Below, in pieces: positions 39,149 through 49,349 of a stretch of 64,000 bases of DNA. A program made the translations under genes and the position numbers. The stretch is from Vavraia culicis subsp. floridensis (lineage: Eukaryota > Microsporidia > Pleistophoridae). The stretch spans positions 1 through 64,000 of the forward strand of contig NW_007360607.1 of the NCBI RefSeq assembly GCF_000192795.1, given 5' to 3'. Positions within the stretch are counted from its first letter, which is position 1; each line of letters opens with the position of its first letter. The notes beneath the pieces were generated by a model. That model saw only the letters and a program-made list of their open reading frames with translations. It was not told the origin of the DNA and made no database searches.

Positions 39149-40447
39149 TCAATCTTTAAAGTTATCGTTGGCCAGCTGGTACAGCAAGTTAGGTGCTTTA
39201 GCATTCTCTGCATACACGCCGTATCCATATAGCTTGTTGTAAAAGAACCAGAATATACGATAAATCTCCTCAACTTCCTCCAATCGCACGTACGATACAT
39301 CCTGTTTGTTGAAGAAACAGTGGAAAAAGTATTCGTGTCCGCTCATGCCATTTCGCTGCTTCTTCAACCAGTCCCTGATATCATCCTCATTCATGATAAT
39401 AAGCCGTCGGATGGAGCGGCGGAACTCAATTTTTAGGTACACCCGTGGCTCCGGAAAGTCTTGAAAAATTAGACTGATGTAGCGTATTTCCTCCCGCTCC
39501 TCGTTGTAAATTTCTCTGTAGTAGTAGCGCGCAAAAAGCCTTTTAAATGCGAGTTTCGTAAATTTGATCACTGTGCGGTCAACAACTCGTCTGAAACCTC
39601 GTCCGGCATTGAACGTTATTCTCACTCCGAACCACCGTGTGTTGTAGATTTGCATGCTCAGGTACGTATAAGTATCTCTGAGAAGCACACGATCGGATGT
39701 GCGCACGAATTCATCGTATATGCGGTGGTAGACGTAGCACCTGAACCACGTACTCTTGATGGTGCGCAGGTTGCGTAGCAGTTTCAGTCGCTCCATCCTC
39801 TGCACGTAGTGCGGACATACATCCTTGGTAACATCCGAGTTGTCCTTTGTCACACTGATGAGATTGTTGATAAAGAAATGCTGCATGATTTCGAACACTA
39901 TGCCATATTTTGTTCTCCGCTCTGTGCTTAGGTCTTGTATTATTATCGCTTCGATGTACTCCCTGGACAGCAAAAAGTTGTAGAATTTGTCTTTCCTGAA
40001 AAAATCGTTGATGATGCTCCTCACACACTTCATATTGTAAAAATCGATGAATCGTACATCATTAGGAATGTTTTTGAGTATGTGTACGATGCTAAGATAG
40101 TCGTTATTTACTGCAAAAGGCAGTTTGATCAAAATTGTTCCTTTCATCTCCTTGATTCTCTCTATCTGCCTCAAATTACTTTCTATGTTGGAAAAATAGA
40201 ACACATCGTTCTCAGAGTTCCCTGTCCGTATGCACTCAAGATGCCCTTCGTCAACGAACACAATTTTGTGCACAAACTGGTCTGGCAGACCTATCTTATC
40301 CTTCAGCGCGCTCATCCAGCTGTTCTTCTTTCCAGGCGGTATAGAAAAAACCAGCACATAGTCCTGTGGCATTGTTTTGCACAGTGCAAGAAATACTTCA
40401 TTCGCATTCCGGGACAGAACCGGGTCCATGATCACAAATTTTCTCAT
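39149..40447 (-). CDS. Hypothetical protein
   Basis: This encodes 432 residues with no recognised family. It may start at the seventh codon instead (MDPVLSRN). It is rich in Arg, Tyr, Phe and Ile, soluble in appearance, with no signal peptide, membrane helix or low complexity. An N-terminal part looks alpha/beta (YVLVFSIPPGKKNSW, FVHKIVFVDEGHL, DVFYFSNIES), then a mainly helical, strongly basic middle (LRNLRTIKSTWFRCYVYHRI), and a C-terminal helical part. The P-P-G-K-K segment superficially resembles a nucleotide loop but lacks the G-x4-GK-[ST] spacing. Composition suggests nucleic-acid or phospholipid binding; that is a guess. It is a good target for structure prediction. Confidence 0.88.
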   Translation of the reverse strand: MRKFVIMDPVLSRNANEVFLALCKTMPQDYVLVFSIPPGKKNSWMSALKDKIGLPDQFVHKIVFVDEGHLECIRTGNSENDVFYFSNIESNLRQIERIKEMKGTILIKLPFAVNNDYLSIVHILKNIPNDVRFIDFYNMKCVRSIINDFFRKDKFYNFLLSREYIEAIIIQDLSTERRTKYGIVFEIMQHFFINNLISVTKDNSDVTKDVCPHYVQRMERLKLLRNLRTIKSTWFRCYVYHRIYDEFVRTSDRVLLRDTYTYLSMQIYNTRWFGVRITFNAGRGFRRVVDRTVIKFTKLAFKRLFARYYYREIYNEEREEIRYISLIFQDFPEPRVYLKIEFRRSIRRLIIMNEDDIRDWLKKQRNGMSGHEYFFHCFFNKQDVSYVRLEEVEEIYRIFWFFYNKLYGYGVYAENAKAPNLLYQLANDNFKD

Positions 40448-41842
40448 TCGGTAGTTTCATATTCTTGCGCACAGCATTTTTGTGCCCATGCAAACCAATA
40501 GAGCGATCGATTAACACAAATCGGCTTCTCTGGTCAACCTCTCTCCTATTTGTTATGCTGAAACGAGCTATTCAAGTTTTATGGTTCGATTAGCTGGTAG
40601 TAAATTTATTTATCGAGCCGATCTTCACCACGCATGTGCATCGCTTTACAATCCCAAAGATTATATTGCACGAGTTCGCCGTTATTGATGCCTCATTTAT
40701 TTCGTTCATGATCAAGCAACGACTAGAACACCGATATCTGATGATTTCTGAGGATAATGTAGAACCTTTCCTTCTACGCTCGAGCTATACAAAAACCAGC
40801 ATGGATGTAAGATACCATACGCCATCCACGGATCAAATCAGCACGGTTATCAATCACTCTTATTATTCGTGCATCTCCGGTTCAAAATCCTAAAGCAAAA
40901 ATAACTGTCATACTCATAGCAACCATTACTGTATGAGCCTGTGCTCAAACATCATTATTTTATACTTCGCCTCTTAATGATTGTTCTGCACAATGCTTGA
41001 TCGGATCGAATTCTTTGCGGGTATGCCCATTTGACAAAGTGCTTTTGTATATAACACAGAAAGACAAACTTTGATTACAAAATATTTTTTCAACGTTTCC
41101 TCATTTTCTCTCGCATGCAGTATTTCATTGGTTTATCACAGCTTAATTTTCAGCAATGATGCCAGTCGAATAAAAACTATGGAAGGCGTTAAACAAAGGA
41201 CTTTTCACAAACAGAGCTATAGATGAATAAAACCATCCATTAATAAGGAGAGATGCGCTCAATCACAGTGTGTAAAATTTTCTTCATATTGGCATCAAAT
41301 CAATTTATGTATTTCCTTACACGTCAGCAATTTACATTTGTGCACGTAACAGACAGCTGCACTCAAGAATAGCCATAGGTGCAGAACAATTATGGTAACC
41401 ACTAATAAAACCATTAATGCCATGTGTTGATAGTGTAGCATGTTTACAACCTCAACCGCTCGTCTATTTAATTCAGTTTATTAGAATCTGCCGCAAACCA
41501 ACCATTTAAACTTTTTTGTTTGAATGAAACAAAAAATACTTAAAAATCCATTAATTTTCCTTTCCCCTCATATTAATTGGTAAACCCTTCTCAACATTGC
41601 CATTAAAAATTTGTTCTGGTATGAGGAGATGGATAGACGCACTTCCAACGCGTTAAACATATCTATTTATCCTTTCGTACCGCATTACTCAATATTTTAG
41701 ATAACACATCTAATTACGACGTGGTGAAGTAAAAATCAATTGAAGGTCTTTGAACCACTCGACAGCATATGATCATCTGAATGCGAACGAAATTATCACA
41801 ATTCACAACTTTTAATTCAACCATGCCCGTTTCAAGTGCCTG
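40448..41842. other. Long intergenic region
   Basis: 1.4 kb between divergent-convergent neighbours; AT-rich, no gene, repeat or RNA element seen. Confidence 0.5.
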
Positions 41843-44656
41843 TCACAAAAACTTTAAACGCACCTTATCGCCCTCACCAATGGACACGATGGTTTTTTCG
41901 TTGATGACTTTTGTGTTAAACAACGTATCAAAGTGCTTAACGAGCTTCAAGAGCTCGAAAGCCTCCAGCACCGCCATTTTTTCACTCAACCGATCGACAT
42001 CAAGCGATCCTGCTCGGACGAGAACGTAGTATGCGAGGTGTAAATACTTCGTATGGTAGATGTGCATTTCGTCTTTGCGCTCTTTCAGGTGTTCAGGCAT
42101 GTCGGGCAGTGCAATGTTGTCCATTTTGGTGCTAACCTTCTTCTTGAAAGTGCTTGTGAGCTCAATTGTGCTTGCGCATGCCTTGTATTCACAGATTATT
42201 CTTTTATCCCTCATAAACTTTAGAATTGTCTCCAGATCCGTGAAATTGTACTTTTTTATGTTGATCTGTCCTTTCAGCACCAAATCCTTTTTCACATCCA
42301 CATACTGTTCGTAAAGAATCTGCGGAAGAAACGGCACCTTGCTTAAGTTGCTGTCACAGACGGACGGTACCTGCTTTTTTAGTGCTGTCAGCCGTGCACT
42401 AAGTATCTTCGCTCTCTCCGCATCGTAATCACGGTTAATAACGAACAGGCACTCCCTGTAAAACCTTTTCTCCTCGATCATCTTGCATTTTTCGAAGAAC
42501 TCTTCGCGTTCGCTGATATCAAGATGAACATCAGCGTTTGTCTCCTGATTTACATGCATCCAGAATTCCGGTGTTGCGCTTTTCTTCGTTACCTTAACCG
42601 TGTTTTCGTCGTGTTCTAGGTGGATGACCTTCAAATCGTTCATAAGTACCAGATATGGCAAAAAAGCTTTGATCTCGTACTTCATTCTGAGTAGTTTCAT
42701 GTAATCCGTGCAGAACTCCATGTTAAAAATCTCTTCCATCGGTAAATTTAATATGTGCACCGTTTCCTGGTCGGGAGCACCACCTAGAAAATCGATAGTT
42801 CTCGCAACTGCAATGCTACTACCGGCAGCATTGCCCTTGTGAATGTTCTCTTTCTCCGGCGATTCATTATATCCATACTCGCATCCGTTGCGCTCTCCAA
42901 GCGGTGCTTCCACGCCGGTGCTCACACGATCATCATTCTCTTCTGCATATATTCCGCCGTTTGACACCTTTTTGGCTGTTCTATGCATTGTTTTATCACA
43001 GCTGTCGTGCTGTGCACTTCGTCTCGTCTTTATAATTTCAACCAGTTCGGCCAAAAATTTGTATCGTTTGAACGACACCAGCTTGAAGAACAGACCCAAG
43101 CTCATGAACCGTAAAAGATCACAATCAAAGTAAAATTCGTTGTCTTTAACACGTTCAATAAAAAGATACAGCGCTTTAACGCGCCTGTTCATACTCGGCT
43201 CGAATCCGTTGTCAATTTCGGTGAACCTGCTGTTTGTAACGAAGAATTTGTGGATCTGTGCCTGAAAGGGTGTCAGACTGACTGCTGTCCTTTTTGGTGA
43301 GTAATAGTTGAGCACCAGGGGGTCATCCTGCTGAACATCCTTGTGCGCAATGACAAACTTGGCACCCTGCGCGTCATCGTGCAGCTTGTAAACGTTGAAC
43401 CCGCCCTTTATGGCTGCATTGATGACAGTTCGTCTGTCCAGGGTGTACCTGCACCCCAGGATCGATTTAAAGTCCTTAAACACCTCTTTGTCCAGGACAA
43501 ACGCCTTTTTTACGTCCAGAATCTGTTCAATTGCATTTATCCTATCTTCCATCGTTATTCCCTCCTCGTTCGCGCCCTGTTCACGCGCAATCATCCGCTG
43601 TCGTTTGCGTTCTTTCAATTTGCTGAGCTCGTTCACATTATAAAATTTCGTCCGTTTTATTTTGCCTTCGAACTCTTCAACTGTTTTTATACTCCCCTCC
43701 ATCTTGTCGGTGATTTTGTTGAGCAGCTTGAGCCCGATCTTCAGTTTGATACCAAACCTGTCCTGGATGTCCTTGGAGCATACTCCCGTTCTGCTGCCTT
43801 CAATGAAATTCTTTAGCTGTGTTATCAACGGAACACCGATCAGAATGTCCATCCCGATGTGCTTTTCCTCGAATGAGTTGGTGGTGCTCATATCGGTAGT
43901 GGTATCCTCCGAGTTGATGCTGCGTCTTTTTTCCTTTTGCTGTCCCTTAACAACGTCTCCATGCGCATCTCTGCGTATTCTGACCACAATTTTGTTGTCC
44001 TCCACGGTTTTGTCGATATAACCGAGGCACGCCAGCTTTTTGATGATATAGAACATTTTCTTTGGCTCGATGTTCAGCGTGGCTCTCAAATTGGCCACCG
44101 ATACGTACTCGTTCATTCTTATAAGCATGTCAAACACGTAATAATATTCTTTGGACGTGAAGTTGAAGCTTCCGTTGGTCAAGTACTCCTTCCAGGCAAC
44201 TGTATTCATCCTGACGTACAGGTTTCCAAGAAGCAGGCGTAGAATGTATTTGTCTTCGCAGGACAGCTGCAGACCGATCGCATATGCTTCTTTATCCACG
44301 GCATCGTATTCAGCCGTGCATCCGTAGTTCAGCCGGCCGTCAATCGAATTTAAGCTGTTTACAGCAGCATATCTGTTCGCTAACTCGTTCATAGGACCGT
44401 ATAACTCGCAACGCCCATAATCGATCTTCTTAGCACCGGTCATCCGCCTCTCTTCAAAGTATTTCAATATTTCTTTCTGCTTAGAATCGAGCGCTAGTGT
44501 TGTAAATGACGAGTGCAGTTCGGCGATCTGCTCGCCAGTAACGAATTCTACCCACTGCTCGTTGAGCAGTGTGAACAATTCTTCCTCATTTAGCTCACTA
44601 CATGGTGTGCCGAATATTCCGTACGAAAAAATCTTTTCTTTCAAATTACCGAGCAT
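41843..44656 (-). CDS. Probable TFIIIC B-block-binding subunit (Tfc3-like)
   Basis: This encodes 937 residues. Around residues 175-225 is a winged-helix segment, YYYVFDMLIRMNEYVSVANL then EPKKMFYIIKKLACLGYIDK, which fits the B-block TFIIIC domain (helix-turn-helix with [FM]-x-[IY]-x-[IV]-[KL]-K-L-x-x-L-x-[LY]-[IV]). More winged-helix-like segments follow (LLNKITDKMEGSI; LETILKFMRDKRIICEYKA). In Tfc3/GTF3C1 several such domains are strung along >1000 residues. N-terminal NEEELFTLLNEQWVEF also fits. The subunit would contact the B box of tRNA genes together with Tfc1 (14893-15936). No transmembrane or repeat segments are seen. The family call is moderate: overall architecture plus one good domain. 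Confidence 0.92.
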   Translation of the reverse strand: MLGNLKEKIFSYGIFGTPCSELNEEELFTLLNEQWVEFVTGEQIAELHSSFTTLALDSKQKEILKYFEERRMTGAKKIDYGRCELYGPMNELANRYAAVNSLNSIDGRLNYGCTAEYDAVDKEAYAIGLQLSCEDKYILRLLLGNLYVRMNTVAWKEYLTNGSFNFTSKEYYYVFDMLIRMNEYVSVANLRATLNIEPKKMFYIIKKLACLGYIDKTVEDNKIVVRIRRDAHGDVVKGQQKEKRRSINSEDTTTDMSTTNSFEEKHIGMDILIGVPLITQLKNFIEGSRTGVCSKDIQDRFGIKLKIGLKLLNKITDKMEGSIKTVEEFEGKIKRTKFYNVNELSKLKERKRQRMIAREQGANEEGITMEDRINAIEQILDVKKAFVLDKEVFKDFKSILGCRYTLDRRTVINAAIKGGFNVYKLHDDAQGAKFVIAHKDVQQDDPLVLNYYSPKRTAVSLTPFQAQIHKFFVTNSRFTEIDNGFEPSMNRRVKALYLFIERVKDNEFYFDCDLLRFMSLGLFFKLVSFKRYKFLAELVEIIKTRRSAQHDSCDKTMHRTAKKVSNGGIYAEENDDRVSTGVEAPLGERNGCEYGYNESPEKENIHKGNAAGSSIAVARTIDFLGGAPDQETVHILNLPMEEIFNMEFCTDYMKLLRMKYEIKAFLPYLVLMNDLKVIHLEHDENTVKVTKKSATPEFWMHVNQETNADVHLDISEREEFFEKCKMIEEKRFYRECLFVINRDYDAERAKILSARLTALKKQVPSVCDSNLSKVPFLPQILYEQYVDVKKDLVLKGQINIKKYNFTDLETILKFMRDKRIICEYKACASTIELTSTFKKKVSTKMDNIALPDMPEHLKERKDEMHIYHTKYLHLAYYVLVRAGSLDVDRLSEKMAVLEAFELLKLVKHFDTLFNTKVINEKTIVSIGEGDKVRLKFL

Positions 44657-45978
44657 GTTGTTCCAAATTTTTGCCCTTCTATAGCTAAAAATTTCATTTA
44701 TTTATTTCATCCGGCACGTACACATTTCCAACCTGTACACTTTTGCGTAGACACGATCTGTATTGGTACAAAATGTGTTTCTTGCCGGCACCATGGTTTT
44801 TCTTTCTGTTTGCTTAACAAATAAAATCCGGCAATTATCTCCTTTTGTGATTTTAATGGCATATTCACCGACTTAGCACAAAGAATCGAATTTAACGCAT
44901 TTGGTGTTTTATTTAATAATTTTTTTGCACGGGCATTTAAACACCCTTGCACACAGTGCTTGGTCGCAATGCAGTCCATGGTTTCTTCAACACCGTTGTT
45001 TGTGCGTTTAACTCGCTTGACACAGCTATTAGCGCAGCTACCGCTGCTTCACTCGAAATAGTCATTATTACCATTTTTGGCTCTGTTTATATTGCATGGA
45101 AAAATGGTCACATATAATAAAATACCAAAAATAAAAATTTTATAGCTTTTATCGTGTGACACGATGGCGTAAATTTTATCGAGTGGTATGAACAATTTGT
45201 TGTGGATGGCGAGTGTTCTTGAGGGGCGATGAACGAAAAAAGCAAATTTGTACGTTGTTGTGCGGTTGTAATAAACAGACTTAAACAGACTTTTGTATAA
45301 AAAAGCAAATTCGTACGATTAGATACACAAAAGGCGAAAATATTGTACATGGTGCATTTTCGTTAGAAATGCTTTTGTTGCTCACAGAAGAGCGTTTACG
45401 TGGTACTTGAACAGAATTATACTCGTTTTATCTTTTCTGTGCGATATCGTACGTTCATGACGGCAGGAGTATTCGTGAGCACAATTTTAGGTAAAAATGA
45501 GGAATCTGCCATGATCCATCCGACTTCTTGTTCTTGCATCTTCGGTGACATGCCACGCGTTAACATGTTGTTGATGCTCAGTTCGATTACCGCTCACAAT
45601 ACGTAAAAATGTTTTGCTCATGAATTGTGCCCACACCATGGCGATGAGACGAACACCTCATTCCCACAAAATGGGAATAGCTCATTCAGATAAGCAAAAT
45701 ACATCTCATACACCATTAGCGCACCCAAAATGTTAGACGCGTGGTTTTACCTTCCAATTCTTTCACGGGAATGGATTCAGCCATCTTTGTTTTCTAGGCT
45801 GCCGCTCTGATCGTTCCTGTGTCATCCAAAGCGATAAAAATCGAATAAAAATTTTGGTACCTTGGATTTGATTCGAGAACAGAAAATGGAAATATCACGT
45901 TAAAAACACAAACAGAGAATTGTATCGACAGATAAAACTGCAGTAGCAAACGTTTCAAATTAGGATTTAATGACCAGG
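44657..45978. other. Intergenic region
   Basis: 1.3 kb. A 90-codon minus-strand frame at 44707-44979 (lysine- and cysteine-rich) is the only candidate, weakly supported. Nothing else is seen. Confidence 0.5.
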
Positions 45979-47067
45979 CTATAGGAAACTATAGACTTGC
46001 TCCGGTAGCTCAGTTCCCTTTTCGTAGAAAAAAAGGGATGTACGTGCCGTGTTGACCTCCTCCAGGAGTCGGTACATCTCTTTGATTCTATCAACGGGCA
46101 CTGTGTTGAATTCTTTACCTGCCACCAGAGAACACAGAACAAGGTCATAATCATCATGAACATACGTGTCTTTGACGTACTTCTCAACCATCGTGGTATC
46201 TACAAGCACGCTGTCCTGTGATACAACGTTTTTGCCGGGGTAGATGTCAAATGTTACGTTGTTGTCTGTGCTCAGCACTTTTACGGTGGTTTCCTTGTTC
46301 TTCAGCCCTTTGCCCGCGATGAAAAGGACGTTGTATCCGTTTTTGTGCTCAAAGACAGAGAATGAGAACGTTTCGGTGTGCGATCCCTTGAACTCGTAAT
46401 CATTGTACTGTCCTTTCAGGTGCAGGTCTTTGAATGTGAGGTCCTTCAGGGAGCCGTTCCCAAAAATATGCTCGTACACGCTGAACAGGTGTGTGAATAC
46501 CATGTCCTTGAAGATACCGTCCTTGTCGAATGCTACGCGATCGCCGGCCAACGTGCTTTCTAGTGAAAAGAGTTCAACACCGGTCACATTTTCTAATAGC
46601 GGCTTAACCCTGTGCTCAAAACGCGGGAACGCCAAAATAAGCGGTTTAAGCAGATAATGGTCGATAAACCTGAACTTCACATTCTTAAAATGCTGCGCAT
46701 CCTCCACCTCTTTCAAACATGTGAAAAACGGCTTCTCCAGAGCAACGACCACCTCTCTGTCCAGGCCGTTCAGGCATTGAACGATGGAATGGTGCCTGTG
46801 CGAAGGTATACACAAATAGAAGAGCGCCAATTTCTTGTTATCTACCATTTTTGTTATTTTTTCCACATCTGTGTACTCTCCCTGCACAACTTTTATGTTC
46901 TTTTCATCATTCTCTTTCGCCAATGCCTGCAAAAAATCGCAGTCTATGTTTCGCGAGTACAAAATAATTTCGCACCCTTCGTAAAGCCTCTCTTTCAGGA
47001 TAGAAGGCAAAATTTTTGTTCTGCACAAATTTCCTGATGCTCCGAAGATAATCAAAATTTTATCCAT
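45979..47067 (-). CDS. ZWF1: Glucose-6-phosphate dehydrogenase, short form
   Basis: This encodes 362 residues from ATG 47067. The family motifs are present: GASGNL at 9-14 (nucleotide-binding G-A-S-G-D-L), LEKPFF at 110-115 (E-K-P-F-G), FIDHYLLKP at 134-142 (R-I-D-H-Y-L-G-K-E) and the catalytic histidine in KDMVFTH at about 193. It catalyses the first oxidative step of the pentose phosphate pathway, making NADPH. Two things are unusual: the length (362 against about 430-515 in the family), the loss being largely C-terminal; and changed residues in otherwise strict motifs (DHYL-L-K instead of DHYLGKE, and Asn for Asp in G-A-S-G-D). The frame is open upstream to 47238, but with no family similarity. 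Confidence 0.9.
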   Translation of the reverse strand: MDKILIIFGASGNLCRTKILPSILKERLYEGCEIILYSRNIDCDFLQALAKENDEKNIKVVQGEYTDVEKITKMVDNKKLALFYLCIPSHRHHSIVQCLNGLDREVVVALEKPFFTCLKEVEDAQHFKNVKFRFIDHYLLKPLILAFPRFEHRVKPLLENVTGVELFSLESTLAGDRVAFDKDGIFKDMVFTHLFSVYEHIFGNGSLKDLTFKDLHLKGQYNDYEFKGSHTETFSFSVFEHKNGYNVLFIAGKGLKNKETTVKVLSTDNNVTFDIYPGKNVVSQDSVLVDTTMVEKYVKDTYVHDDYDLVLCSLVAGKEFNTVPVDRIKEMYRLLEEVNTARTSLFFYEKGTELPEQVYSFL

Positions 47068-48752
47068 GGTAAAATCTGAGCAGGGTGATAAATATGGTAA
47101 TTTTTTGCAGATACAAAGCAGTGTACGGACGAATAAACGTACTTTTGATGAAAACGATACGACCGAATAAGGTAATGGGAGTGCATGGCGTGTTGGTCTA
47201 TGGTCTTGTAAAATATCAGCGTTTTGCTGTGATAGCACCTATGAAATTGACCCGGCCGCTAAGAAGCGAGCGATGAGTACGTACCGAATCGAGTTACAAC
47301 TGCTAAACCAGTTAAAACAATCAAAATGGCATTTTTATTGATCAGGAATTGTTTCTCGGCGTTGATTCAATCTCCGCTAGCAATAGGAATGATCAAATGA
47401 GTACGTGTTAATCAAATGTAGCAATTCTAAAAAATAAACATTGAGCAGTGTTCAACATAACGAAAATATCATGGCGTATTAAACCGTAAAGATACCGCGT
47501 TTGTTCTCATTAATAATAAATATATCTGATTACGGTGCCTGAGTGACGCGTTTCGTATCTTCTGATTTGTTAATTTCCTCCCTTTACCCGTTTTATTGTG
47601 AAAAGTGTTTTTAGCAAAGTTTCCACGGAACAATCACGTAGCAGCAACACAAATGTAACCTTGTCATATTCTGGCAGAGTAAAGCGTTTAGCTGTCTTTA
47701 ACTGCTGTTTGAGCGCGCAATTCATGGTTATGCACGGCAGGAATATTTTTACCACTGAGTTGCGCTAATCCATCTCTTCAAAAACACCTTCATTCGATGA
47801 TTGGGCACATCGCCTTCTCTAACGGGCTAATCAAAAAAAAATACTGCACGGGTCAGTGTGATTGGGTGCAGGAGACACGCCTGTTTCGTTTTACAACACG
47901 GGTGTGGTTGCTTATAGCGTGGTATTCAATCGTGCAGACATTGTTGGACCGCACTTTCCATGTCATCGTTGCCGGCCGTGCATCTGCGTTAACATTTTGC
48001 AGATTTACTCTTTCAAGTAAAGTAAAGGATGCAGGACATGGCAGTTGGCCATTCAAAAGAATTTTTACCACGGTATTGCCGGGAAGGTCGTGGTATAATC
48101 GTTGTGAAACGTACGGTTAAACCGTGCATTGAGAGTGTTTTGTCCTTTTCTATTCTTGCAGCTCTACGGAGTGATCATATGGTGGTACAGAACGTGCCAT
48201 GGCACCGTTGCTGTGATACGAATCGCTAACCACATCCAACACCTGAGCAGGTCGTTTATTGCATTTAACACGCACCTGTAACAGCGGTACAACTTTTCTA
48301 GCGTAACAATACCAACTAAAAATTACGTTGGCACCGCACTGTGCCGGGTTGTTCCTGAGATATTACACGGACCACGGAAGCGACCGGCAACCCTGCACTA
48401 TCCGCGATATTACACGGACCACGGAAGCGACCGGCAACCCTGCACTATCCGCGATATTACACGGACCACGGAAGCGATCAGCAACCCTGCACTATCCGCG
48501 ATATTACACGGACCACGGAAGCGATCAGCAACCCTACAGCATTAGCCCAAGGTACCGATCAAAAATACGCGTGCGGAACGTCCTAAAGATGAAAAATTGC
48601 AACCACGCAGTTTGTGAATTTGTACTGAAATGAGGATCTGCGGCACAGCAGCAACCATTTTTTTAACAGTTGCTCTGATAAGCGAACGATACCCCGATCT
48701 GTGCACAGAAATAATAAAGTGAACGTTTACTCCATCCGTATTTACTTGAAAA
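47068..48752. other. Intergenic region with 47-bp array
   Basis: 1.7 kb with several short frames that look like chance, and the 47-bp tandem array at 48361-48538. Confidence 0.5.
48361..48538. repeat. 47-bp tandem array, 3.8 copies
   Basis: TATTACACGGACCACGGAAG begins copies at 48361, 48408, 48455 and 48502. Copies 1-2 share GCGACCGGCAACC, while copies 3-4 share GCGATCAGCAACC, so the array expanded as pairs or by stepwise conversion. It is GC-richer than its surroundings and lies beyond the 3' end of the ARF gene. Confidence 0.97.
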
Positions 48753-49349
48753 TTATAGGTCTTGGCGCCTCTTTCTCATGCTATGGGTCTTCTCTAACGA
48801 GTCTACCATCCACTCAAATGCCGGCAACAGCCTGACCAACGGGTTATTATCAGTTGCAGACACGATTCCTGACACGGTCCTGCACTCCCAGAAATCACAC
48901 ACGCTCTCAATGTTAAATGTCTTCAACATCCTCTCCTTTCTATTTTCGAGCTCAGGATCGTTGGGATCATCTGCCTTGTTCGCCAGAATAAGTACCGGCT
49001 TGTTTTTGTAGTTATCAAGGATGCTCTTCAACGCTTCACCAGCCTCAACCCACCGTTCCTCATCAAAAATATCCGTAACGAACACCATCCCATCACTCGT
49101 ATCGACATACTTACACCACACAGGCCGTATCTTGTCCTGTCCACCGATGTCCCAGCACGAAAACTCCACGTTGTTGACCTGGAACTTCTCAATGTTGAAA
49201 CCAATTGTGGGAACAGTAGGAACCGTGCTCTTGAGCTTCATCTGGTATAGAATTGTGGTTTTCCCGGCCGCATCCAATCCTATCATACAGATGGAGTACG
49301 GTGTCTTTGTATTAAATAAGTTTGTAAATGCTGTTATAACACTGCCCAT
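48753..49349 (-). CDS. ARF-family small GTPase
   Basis: This encodes 198 residues. It begins MGSV, a candidate N-myristoylation site, followed by an amphipathic helix. GLDAAGKTT is at 24-32, Thr48 in switch 1, [13 protein letters not shown] at 66-78 with the catalytic Gln71, and NKAD at 124-127 (NKQD in most ARFs). Numbering through switch 2 is identical to ARF1. After NKAD there is a longer and divergent segment ([20 protein letters not shown]) and a basic C-terminal tail of ~10 residues, giving 198 rather than ~181 residues. ARFs recruit coats at Golgi membranes. ARF1-type is most likely; ARF6 or ARL types are possible. Confidence 0.96.
   Translation of the reverse strand: MGSVITAFTNLFNTKTPYSICMIGLDAAGKTTILYQMKLKSTVPTVPTIGFNIEKFQVNNVEFSCWDIGGQDKIRPVWCKYVDTSDGMVFVTDIFDEERWVEAGEALKSILDNYKNKPVLILANKADDPNDPELENRKERMLKTFNIESVCDFWECRTVSGIVSATDNNPLVRLLPAFEWMVDSLEKTHSMRKRRQDL

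Noticed and set aside
44707..44979. 90-codon minus-strand frame, Lys/Cys-rich
   Set aside because: No promoter block, no family match; it abuts the Tfc3-like gene and may be part of its upstream DNA.
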